A stretch of DNA of 64,000 bases from UBA10364 sp905182675 (lineage in GTDB: Bacteria > Bacteroidota > Bacteroidia > Flavobacteriales > Schleiferiaceae), in NCBI GenBank assembly GCA_963933975.1, contig CAWVWE010000007.1, forward strand, positions 20,593 to 84,592, given 5' to 3'. This document shows positions 24,881 to 31,814 of this stretch, one piece after another; within the stretch, counting starts at the first letter, position 1, and each line of letters opens with the position of its first letter. The notes below the pieces were generated by a model that saw only the letters and a program-made list of their open reading frames with translations, was not told where the DNA came from and ran no database searches. Position numbers and translations under genes: made by a program.

Positions 24881-26034
24881 CGCCTTCTACCGCCGCTGCT
24901 TTGAACACTCGTTCTTGAGCTACGGGAAGGTGCTGCTTGAGTACTGGTATTCCTTGCTCGACTTGGTTTGCTTTCAGTAGGTCGGGTTTCTGTGGAACGT
25001 GTTCTAGATTGACTCGACCATTCTTGAGCAGCATTTGGTCTTGTCTGAGGATCTCCTGTCCAATTACTTCTTGGCCTTGTTGACACAGAACGACCTGTTG
25101 AGGACGCTCTAGTAGCCGTGTTTTCCGCAGGTCTTACTTCAGATTCCACTGACCAGTTGCTTGTTTCCCTTGTTATGACTGACGAACCAGAGGTATACTC
25201 GATAATAGCCCTTCCCGTGGTTGCGTTTTTCGAATCTTCTAAATTTTGTCGAATGGGGGTTAATATACCGGTCCATCCAGTTGCTTTTCCACCATCAGTT
25301 GTTTTACCGTTGCTTGATGAATTACCGCGAGAGGAACTGTATTTTGAAGGGCGTCTTCCGCCATAATTGGTTCCGGATCTAGGTGTGTTATTCGAATTCC
25401 AGGTGGAAGAACTGTTTCCCCAACTATTACCATTGTTGAATCCAAAGCCATTGTTATTTCCATAGCCACTGTTATATCCATAGCCGTTGTTGTATCCATA
25501 GCCATTGTTGAATCCATAGCCATTGTTGTATCCAAAGTTGTTGTATCCAAAGCCGTTATTGAATCCGTAACCATTATTCGTGAATCCATAAGGATAAGGG
25601 TTCAACGAGTTGTGCCCATATCCTCCGAACATAAATTCGTTCCAATAATTTGACGGCCCCAGTTGCCATGGGTTATACCACGTGCTCCCGAACATGTGCG
25701 GTATTCCATATCCTAGTCCTTGACCCCATCCAAAACTGTTGGTTTGAAAAACCGTAGCGTTAGATGACATTCCGTAACCTCCCCGGTTCGATCTTCCTGT
25801 ATGATCACCTGTTTCAGATGTCACTGCTTGTGCGGTGGTCTCCCAAAATTGATCATAATCTAATTCAGAATAGATATCGGTTGATTTCAAAGACTCTAAG
25901 GCAAATTGTGGAGAAGGAAGAGTTGGGTTGTAGAAGTTTTCATCCTCGTAGTAGTTCTCAGTTAAGCTCACATGAGTTCCACATGCCGTAAGCAGTGCAT
26001 AACTAATACCCAATAATAATACGCCCTTCATCAT
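24877..26034 (-). CDS. Tyr/Asn/Gly-repeat lipoprotein with basic Ser/Thr/Arg tail
   Basis: No function is known. The 385-residue protein has a lipoprotein signal peptide (LLTAC, cysteine 18). Three parts follow: an acidic aromatic segment (residues 25-75), a low-complexity region at about 152-202 built of units like GYGYNN, and a long tail (210-385) rich in Ser, Thr, Arg and Pro that ends GGRRR. Such proteins recur in Flavobacteriia next to FadL-like barrels and are sometimes mislabelled vitellogenin-like. The final codons overlap the barrel gene by four bases. I infer a surface-anchored, partly disordered partner of the barrel. The repeat is encoded by an 18-bp DNA period. Confidence 0.7.
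   Translation of the reverse strand: MMKGVLLLGISYALLTACGTHVSLTENYYEDENFYNPTLPSPQFALESLKSTDIYSELDYDQFWETTAQAVTSETGDHTGRSNRGGYGMSSNATVFQTNSFGWGQGLGYGIPHMFGSTWYNPWQLGPSNYWNEFMFGGYGHNSLNPYPYGFTNNGYGFNNGFGYNNFGYNNGYGFNNGYGYNNGYGYNSGYGNNNGFGFNNGNSWGNSSSTWNSNNTPRSGTNYGGRRPSKYSSSRGNSSSNGKTTDGGKATGWTGILTPIRQNLEDSKNATTGRAIIEYTSGSSVITRETSNWSVESEVRPAENTATRASSTGRSVSTRPRSNWTGDPQTRPNAAQEWSSQSRTRSTETRPTESKPSRARNTSTQAAPSRSSRTSVQSSGGRRR
25429..25581 (-). repeat. Imperfect 18-bp tandem repeats within the lipoprotein gene
   Basis: About eight imperfect units of 18 bp (plus-strand core CCATAGCCATTGTTG) each encode six residues of the Gly-Tyr/Phe-Gly-Tyr/Phe-Asn-Asn type. They are in frame and lie inside the coding region, so copy-number change would alter length without a frameshift. 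Confidence 0.85.
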
Positions 26035-26042
26035 AATCTCTG

Positions 26043-26050
26043 TAAGTTTG
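26043..26050 (+). promoter_or_regulatory. Possible -7 box for proS
   Basis: TAAGTTTG matches TAnnTTTG exactly, 47 bases before the proS ATG. No -33 TTG is present. Confidence 0.4.
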
Positions 26051-26097
26051 CGATTCTATATAAAACAAGGTACAAAAGTTATACCAAGACACTCATT

Positions 26098-27573
26098 ATG
26101 GGAAAGCATCTAACTTCAAGAGAACAAGATTACTCAAAATGGTACAACGAACTGGTCGTTAAAGCTGATCTAGCTCAAACATCAGCTGTGCGCGGAGCGA
26201 TGGTAATAAAGCCTTATGGTTTTGCTATTTGGGAGCGCATTCAGGCGGATTTAGACAAGCGGTTTAAGGAAACAGGACACATGAATGCCTATTTCCCACT
26301 CTTCATACCGAAGTCATATTTCTCTAAGGAAGCATCTCATGTGGAAGGTTTCGCAAAAGAATGTGCTGTTGTTACCCATTACCGCCTGATGGATGATCCT
26401 AATGGCAGTGGAGTTATAGTAGATCCTAGTGCAAAGCTTGAAGAAGAATTGATCGTCAGACCAACTTCTGAAACGATTATATGGAATACCTATAAAGACT
26501 GGATCCAAAGTTACCGCGACCTGCCTATACTGGTTAATCAGTGGGCTAATGTGGTGCGTTGGGAAATGAGAACCCGTTTGTTTTTAAGAACCTCTGAGTT
26601 CTTATGGCAAGAGGGACATACTGCTCATGCTACCAAGCAAGAGGCCATAGCAGAAGCTGAAACCATGCTTGATGTGTATTCAACCTTCGTTGAGGAGGTT
26701 ATGGCAATACCGGTTTTACGTGGTGTAAAGACAGATGGGGAGCGTTTTGCTGGCGCTTTAGAGACCTACTGTATAGAAGCGATGATGCAAGATGGAAAGG
26801 CCTTACAAGCAGGTACTTCGCACTTTCTAGGTCAAAATTTCGCAAAAGCGTTTGATGTGAAATTTCAAACGAAGGAAGGAACGCAAGAATACGTATGGGC
26901 TACTTCTTGGGGTGTCAGTACGAGATTAATGGGTGCTTTGATCATGACACATAGTGATGATAATGGGCTAATATTACCTCCTAAGCTAGCGCCTTATCAA
27001 GTCGTTATCGTTCCTATATACAAAGGGCAAGAGCAGTTGGATGAAATCTCAGTGGTTGCAGAAAAATTGATGCAAGAACTCCGTGATAATGGTGTGACGG
27101 TTAAGTATGATAATAGAGATACCCACAAGCCAGGTTGGAAATTTAACCAGTATGAGCTGCAAGGTGTCCCCGTAAGAATAGCTATTGGGCCGAAAGATTT
27201 AGAGAAGGGAACTGTAGAAGTCGCTCGTCGGGACACATTAACTAAATCATTTATGGATCAGTCGGAAGTATCAACCGCAATTCCAGTTTTATTGGATGAG
27301 ATTCAGGTCGAATTATTTGAAAAAGCTTTGAAATTTAGAGATGATCATTCTCAAACGGTTGATACGTGGGAAGAATTCGAAATTTTGATGAAAAATAATC
27401 CTGGATTTGTGCATGCCCATTGGGACGGAACGCAGGAGACAGAGGACAAGATTAAAGAACTCACTAAGGCAACTATTAGATGTATTCCTTTGAATAACAA
27501 GCTTGAAGAGGGTAAATGTATCTTGACTGGCCAGCCAAGTATACAGAGAGTGGTCTTTGCCAAGGCCTATTAA
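26098..27573 (+). CDS. proS: Prolyl-tRNA synthetase (eukaryote/archaea-like type)
   Basis: This 491-residue class II enzyme charges tRNA-Pro. It opens with the short-type N-terminus DYSKWYNELVVKADLAQ, then class II motif 2 around RWEMRTRLFLRTSEFLWQEGHTAH and motif 3 around ATSWGVSTRLMGALIM. The anticodon-binding domain contains APYQVVIVPIYKG and DNRDTHKPGWKFNQYEL, and a C-terminal domain ends QRVVFAKAY. The layout is that of the archaeal/eukaryotic ProRS without the editing insertion of the E. coli type, a form usual in Bacteroidota. The gene is divergent from the repeat lipoprotein. Confidence 0.96.
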   Translation: MGKHLTSREQDYSKWYNELVVKADLAQTSAVRGAMVIKPYGFAIWERIQADLDKRFKETGHMNAYFPLFIPKSYFSKEASHVEGFAKECAVVTHYRLMDDPNGSGVIVDPSAKLEEELIVRPTSETIIWNTYKDWIQSYRDLPILVNQWANVVRWEMRTRLFLRTSEFLWQEGHTAHATKQEAIAEAETMLDVYSTFVEEVMAIPVLRGVKTDGERFAGALETYCIEAMMQDGKALQAGTSHFLGQNFAKAFDVKFQTKEGTQEYVWATSWGVSTRLMGALIMTHSDDNGLILPPKLAPYQVVIVPIYKGQEQLDEISVVAEKLMQELRDNGVTVKYDNRDTHKPGWKFNQYELQGVPVRIAIGPKDLEKGTVEVARRDTLTKSFMDQSEVSTAIPVLLDEIQVELFEKALKFRDDHSQTVDTWEEFEILMKNNPGFVHAHWDGTQETEDKIKELTKATIRCIPLNNKLEEGKCILTGQPSIQRVVFAKAY

Positions 27574-27616
27574 AGATAGAATAAACAGAAAAATTGATTT
27601 TTTCCCATTGAATGTA

Positions 27617-27646
27617 TTGCAGAATTAAAATTGCTCGTTACATTTG
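27617..27646 (+). promoter_or_regulatory. Promoter of tRNA-Glu and rpsT
   Basis: A complete Bacteroidota-type promoter is visible: TTG (27617-27619), a 19-base spacer and TACATTTG (27639-27646), an exact -7 match. It lies 38 bases before the tRNA. It is the only promoter-like site before rpsT. Confidence 0.75.
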
Positions 27647-27684
27647 CACTCCTCAAACAAAGAGGTGAAGTTCTGGAATTTTAA

Positions 27685-27757
27685 GGCCCCATCGTCTAGC
27701 GGTCCAGGACGCTGCCCTTTCACGGCAGAAACACGGGTTCGATTCCCGTTGGGGTCA
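27685..27757 (+). tRNA. tRNA-Glu (anticodon TTC)
   Basis: The 73-base gene folds as a cloverleaf. The acceptor arm GGCCCCA pairs with TGGGGTC, followed by discriminator A at 27757. The anticodon stem CTGCC/GGCAG encloses the loop CTTTCAC with anticodon TTC at 27719-27721. The T arm is ACGGG-TTCGATT-CCCGT. The CCA end is not encoded. The rpsT start is 20 bases downstream. Confidence 0.97.
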
Positions 27758-27777
27758 CAATAATTAATAATAAAGAT

Positions 27778-28035
27778 ATGGCAAACCATAAGTCAGCTTT
27801 AAAGAGAATTCGTCAATCAGTCAAAAAGGCTGCTCATAATCGTTACTATCATAAGACGACACGTAACGCGTTGAGAAAATTACGCACTACCACAGATGCT
27901 ACTGAGGCAACAGAGATGTTCCCACGTGTGGTTTCTATGTTGGATAGACTTGCCAAGCGCAATATTATCCACAAGAAGAAAGCTTCGAATCTGAAGTCTG
28001 GCTTAGCAAAGCACATTGCTGCTCTACAAGCTTAA
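27778..28035 (+). CDS. rpsT: 30S ribosomal protein S20
   Basis: This 85-residue, strongly basic helical protein begins MANHKSALKRIRQSVK and ends with HKKKASNLKSGLAKHIAALQA, both standard for S20, which binds 16S rRNA in the body of the small subunit. The gene begins 20 bases after tRNA-Glu with no promoter-like box between, so it is probably read from the tRNA promoter and released by tRNA 3' processing. A good terminator follows 25 bases after the stop. Confidence 0.97.
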   Translation: MANHKSALKRIRQSVKKAAHNRYYHKTTRNALRKLRTTTDATEATEMFPRVVSMLDRLAKRNIIHKKKASNLKSGLAKHIAALQA

Positions 28036-28060
28036 CCTAAGTAGTGTAAAGATTAAGTAA

Positions 28061-28089
28061 GCCCATCTCGAAAGAGGTGGGTTTTTTTA
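28061..28089 (+). terminator. Terminator after rpsT
   Basis: An 8-bp stem (CCCATCTC / GAGGTGGG, one G-U) with a GAAA tetraloop is followed by TTTTTTT. The stretch from here to 28195 holds nothing I recognise. Confidence 0.9.
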
Positions 28090-28194
28090 TGCCTTTAATT
28101 CTGGACATGATGTACGGATTAATTAAAACAACATGTTTTCGTAGCAGCATGTCCGGTGAGGACTAGCAGTTGGGATATCCACATTAGAGTAAAC

Positions 28195-28230
28195 ACAAAA
28201 AAAGCCCCCAGTAAACAACTGGAGGCTTTT
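28195..28230 (-). terminator. Terminator of the acyl-CoA synthetase gene
   Basis: On the minus strand a 12-bp stem (AAAAGCCTCCAG / CTGGGGGCTTTT, one G-U) with a 7-base loop runs into seven Ts. It lies 21 bases after the gene's stop. Confidence 0.88.
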
Positions 28231-28250
28231 ATATCAATGTGCAACGCCTT

Positions 28251-30029
28251 TTACTCAGCGTATAAATCTTCTATTTGAGATTCATATTTAGCCAGTATTG
28301 GCTTGCGTTTTAACTTGAATGTAGGAGTCAAGCAGCCATTATCAACATTAAACTCTTCAGTGTCAATGATGATTTTCTTGATTTTTTCCCACTTTGCAAA
28401 TCCTTCGTTCATACTTTCTACATCCTTCCATACACGGTCGATGATCCTATCATCTTTGGACATATCAGCAATGTTTGTATACGAGATGCTGTGTCTTTTG
28501 CACCATTCTTTGACGCCATCCTCGTTAAGTATACAGATTGCGGCAGGGAACCTTCTATTAGATCCTATAACCATACTTTGAGAAATAAGGTGTGATGCTT
28601 TTAAAGAGTTCTCTAGCAACTGTGGGGCAATGTATTTACCTCCCGAAGTCTTAAACATTTCCTTTTTGCGATCTGTAATACGAATGAAGCCATCCTCAAT
28701 AACTCCTATATCTCCCGTATGGAACCATTCACCTGACATTACTTCTGCGGTTAACTCAGGGGCTTTGTAGTATCCCATCATAATATTAGGTCCCTTGGCA
28801 AGTATTTCACCATCATCAGCAATTTTAGCCTCGACGCCATCAATTACTTTACCTACTGCTCCAATTCTGATCATTCCTGGCTGCGCCGTGGAGTTAACTG
28901 AAATAACAGGAGAAGTTTCCGTCAGTCCGTAGCCTTCGAGAATGGGCACACCTATTCCGTTGAAGAATCGAGCTAACCTTGGTTGCAGGGCGGCAGAGCC
29001 TGAAGCAACAGCTTTAATTTGGGTAAGACCTAGTGCAGCACGAACTTTACTAAATACAAGCTTGTCCGCGATGCTTAGCTTCCAATGATAGAAAGCTCCA
29101 TTAGCTTGTTCCGGCTCCCACTTAAGAGCGAGACTGACAGCCCACTCAAAAATCATTTTCTTCACGCCACCGGCGCTGGTTCCATTCGCCACAATTCCAT
29201 CAAAGAACTTCTCTAAAAGTCTAGGAACTGCAGTGAATATGGCTGGCTGCGTGTAGTTAAGATCAGCTTTTATAGTTTCTATAGCTTCTGCAAAGTAGAT
29301 GCTTGCGCCATTATACATGTAGAGGTATTGAATAAACCTCTCGAAGCTATGACATACGGGTAAGAAACTTAGTGTTTTCGCCTTCCCTTTGACCAAGCCA
29401 GGAATACGAGGTGTTGAAGCGATTACAGTGGTGGTAAGATTGCTATGAGACAACATAACACCTTTGGGTAAACCGGTGGTCCCTGAAGTGTATATTATAG
29501 TAGCCATGTCATTTGGCTTTACATTATCCCGGATGCTATTGACTTCTTCTTGTCGAGCATTTGAATCGCCAAGACTAGTCACCTCAGACCAGTGATTCAT
29601 TCCTGCGTATTGCTCAAATGAGTACACCTTCTTCATGTCTGGACATTTATCCATAACATTACTGACCTTATGATAGAGTTCGTCGTTCGAGACAAAACAA
29701 TAGCTGCTCTCACTATGGTTGAATATATATTCATAATCCTTCTCTGTCATGGTAGGATATAGGGGTACATCTATGGCACCAATTTGAAGTAGCGCATGAT
29801 CCATGATGTTCCACTCACAACGATTGTTGTGAGAGATTAACGCGATTTTATCGCCTGGCTTTATACCTAATTCGAGAAGTCCTCTAGACGCTTGATCTAC
29901 AGCATCAAGAAATTCACTGGTGCTATAACTTTTCCATTCTCCTGCAAGTTTAGAAGACATCATAACTTCAAGGGGGAAGTGTTCTTGTTGATACTTTGGA
30001 ATATCAAATAAACGCGTCGGTTGATTCAT
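28251..30029 (-). CDS. Long-chain acyl-CoA synthetase (AMP-binding)
   Basis: This 592-residue adenylate-forming enzyme activates fatty acids to acyl-CoA with ATP. The phosphate-binding loop is IIYTSGTTGLPKGVMLSH (near residue 175), followed by the fatty-acid-type motif VLPVCHSFER-like segment LSFLPVCHSFERFIQ, GYGLTETSPVISVN, WFHTGDIGVIEDGFIRITDR and the lysine-containing FKTSGGKYIAPQ. The absence of a signal peptide or membrane helix places it in the cytoplasm or at the membrane face. It resembles FadD/FAA1-type ligases of Bacteroidota. It appears monocistronic with its own terminator. Confidence 0.92.
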   Translation of the reverse strand: MNQPTRLFDIPKYQQEHFPLEVMMSSKLAGEWKSYSTSEFLDAVDQASRGLLELGIKPGDKIALISHNNRCEWNIMDHALLQIGAIDVPLYPTMTEKDYEYIFNHSESSYCFVSNDELYHKVSNVMDKCPDMKKVYSFEQYAGMNHWSEVTSLGDSNARQEEVNSIRDNVKPNDMATIIYTSGTTGLPKGVMLSHSNLTTTVIASTPRIPGLVKGKAKTLSFLPVCHSFERFIQYLYMYNGASIYFAEAIETIKADLNYTQPAIFTAVPRLLEKFFDGIVANGTSAGGVKKMIFEWAVSLALKWEPEQANGAFYHWKLSIADKLVFSKVRAALGLTQIKAVASGSAALQPRLARFFNGIGVPILEGYGLTETSPVISVNSTAQPGMIRIGAVGKVIDGVEAKIADDGEILAKGPNIMMGYYKAPELTAEVMSGEWFHTGDIGVIEDGFIRITDRKKEMFKTSGGKYIAPQLLENSLKASHLISQSMVIGSNRRFPAAICILNEDGVKEWCKRHSISYTNIADMSKDDRIIDRVWKDVESMNEGFAKWEKIKKIIIDTEEFNVDNGCLTPTFKLKRKPILAKYESQIEDLYAE

Positions 30030-30096
30030 ATCTATATGTATTGAGAATTTATATTTTGGAAAAACAATATAGTAAAAATGTGCTATCGAGCTTTAC

Positions 30097-31758
30097 CTAT
30101 TTCAGGGTGGGGAAGTAATGACCGTTTACAACGGTCCCAATGACCTTGGTTGTCGAGCGTTGATTTTCCTTTGGTTCGAGTAAATTACTATTTATTATGG
30201 TGAAGTTTGCCCGCTGACCAATTCGTGTAGAACCGTACTGGAGCTCACCAAAAGCAGCATAAGAAGCCCCATAGGTCATCCCAATTAAAGCCTCCTTAGG
30301 ACTGATCGATTGTGTTGGTATAAAACCATGGATGGGCCATTCTTTATGGTCTTTCCGAGTAGTTGCAGCGTAAAATGTAGCCAATGGATCTATATGTTCG
30401 ATCGGAAAATCTGTTCCCAATGCCAAGACACCTGCGGCATTTAGTAGTCGTTTATAACTGTATGCGTGGTGAATTCTATGCGGACCAAGGCGATCTTCTG
30501 CCCAATACATATCACTGGTGGCATGCGTAGGCTGAACAGAAGCTGTAATGTTGGGATGCGCATAGTAAGCACTGTCCTCGGGTGTCATGATTTGTGCATG
30601 TTCAACTCTAAATCTCAGATCTATCGCCGTATCGAGCTCATTAAAACTCTTCAAAAGAAGGTGATGTGCACTGTCTCCAATCGCGTGAACACATAACTGC
30701 CATTGGTTTTTTACGCAGCGATCTCTAAGCGTGTTAAGTTGATCAAATGACAGCAATGGTAGTCCGTAGTGCTGGGGTAAGTCGTGATAAGGTCTGCGCA
30801 AGAGCGCTCCCCACGACCCAAGCGCACCATCTAAGTAGGCCTTAACACTTTTAACCCGTAGTAAAGGTTTTTCGATGGCTCCGTATTCTTCAAAAAAGGA
30901 TAGATCCTCTTCCGTGTTACTTATCATGGCATTTATAGTAAGGTGTAGCTTGCCCTCTGTCTGAAGAGAGTCTAATAAAAGGATCTGATCCTTATGAAGA
31001 CCTGCATCAGTCATGGCTGTTAGTCCATATTTAATCAGGCTATCCTGCGCTCTTAATAAGGCGCTACGCCAAAACTGATGTGTAGACTTAGGAAGTGTCA
31101 CTAAGGTGCTCGCATTGTCAATGAGGATGCCATCCATTATTTTTCCGCCTTTGACCTCAATATCGTTATTGATTCCGAATTCTTCCAATACTCGGGAGTT
31201 TACCCAAGCAGCGTGACCATCTATTCGGCTTAAATAAATGTTAACGTCGTTAAACTCGGCCAAATCGGAAGCTTTTGGATACTGTTTTGTAGGCCAGTCG
31301 TTTTGATCCCAACCTCGGCCTTGAATCCAAAGTTGATCTGGGTGAGCGGTAATGTATTTCCGAATACGGATAAGGCATTCCTCCAATGTTGAGGCGCCCA
31401 CTAAATTTACGGTACTCAACATTTCTGCGTATGCGAAGAGATGGCCATGCGCATCAATAAATCCTGGATACAGATGTTGGCCATTCAAATCAACTGATCT
31501 AGCACTGCGGGGCAGCGTAGTTGCGGTGTTGTAGCTGCTGACTTCCATGATCACACCCTCTTTTACACCAATCCAGACGTACTCCATATCGAGTGTCTCT
31601 TTGATCGAATCTGCTTGTGTATCGTGTAGAATAGCGTTGTAGAGGATCAAGTCAAATTTTTCTTGCGATCGATTGCTGCAGCTCGCAAGCGTTAGAACAC
31701 ATGTCAAAACAAGGTTATAAACAATAAAACTTCGAATTGTGTGGGTAAGATTGCGCAT
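30097..31758 (-). CDS. Exported amidohydrolase (YtcJ-like, amidohydrolase 3 family)
   Basis: This 553-residue lipoprotein starts at the ATG at 31758, which opens a signal peptide ending LASC (cysteine 27); the frame extends further upstream to 31812 but without a signal. The metal site includes LYPGFIDAHGHLFAY (HxH pair). Later come LRVKSVKAYLDGALGSWGA, LCVHAIGDSAH, RVEHAQIMTPEDS and ALGTDFPIEHIDPL. This is the YtcJ/N-substituted formamide deformylase-like group, whose natural substrates are mostly unknown. Lipid anchoring implies action in the periplasm. It is divergent from purL. Confidence 0.87.
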   Translation of the reverse strand: MRNLTHTIRSFIVYNLVLTCVLTLASCSNRSQEKFDLILYNAILHDTQADSIKETLDMEYVWIGVKEGVIMEVSSYNTATTLPRSARSVDLNGQHLYPGFIDAHGHLFAYAEMLSTVNLVGASTLEECLIRIRKYITAHPDQLWIQGRGWDQNDWPTKQYPKASDLAEFNDVNIYLSRIDGHAAWVNSRVLEEFGINNDIEVKGGKIMDGILIDNASTLVTLPKSTHQFWRSALLRAQDSLIKYGLTAMTDAGLHKDQILLLDSLQTEGKLHLTINAMISNTEEDLSFFEEYGAIEKPLLRVKSVKAYLDGALGSWGALLRRPYHDLPQHYGLPLLSFDQLNTLRDRCVKNQWQLCVHAIGDSAHHLLLKSFNELDTAIDLRFRVEHAQIMTPEDSAYYAHPNITASVQPTHATSDMYWAEDRLGPHRIHHAYSYKRLLNAAGVLALGTDFPIEHIDPLATFYAATTRKDHKEWPIHGFIPTQSISPKEALIGMTYGASYAAFGELQYGSTRIGQRANFTIINSNLLEPKENQRSTTKVIGTVVNGHYFPTLK

Positions 31759-31788
31759 AGAATTTAAATCTGTTGCTGTAAGAATAAC

Positions 31789-31796
31789 TAAATTTG
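31789..31796 (+). promoter_or_regulatory. -7 box for purL
   Basis: TAAATTTG is an exact TAnnTTTG match 18 bases before the purL ATG at 31815. It overlaps an upstream TTG codon (31794) that could otherwise be taken as the start. Confidence 0.5.
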
Positions 31797-31814
31797 AGCA
31801 AACTATTGCCAAAA

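Noticed and set aside
25429..25581. Regularly spaced short repeats as a possible CRISPR array
   Set aside because: The repeats are contiguous, imperfect, 18 bp and in frame within a coding gene; there are no spacers or cas genes.
25260..25589. Reading frame of 109 codons with repeated Met-Asp-Thr-Thr units
   Set aside because: It is an alternative frame across the 18-bp repeats of the lipoprotein gene; the repetition is inherited from the DNA and there is no signal for its own translation.
28090..28194. Gap after the rpsT terminator with a weak ACATG...CATGT inverted repeat, considered as a small RNA
   Set aside because: The repeat is short and there is no promoter box; I see nothing supportable here.
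31794..31814. TTG start for purL seven codons upstream of the ATG
   Set aside because: The TTG lies within the exact -7 box TAAATTTG, so it would precede the transcript start; the ATG at 31815 also fits the family N-terminus.
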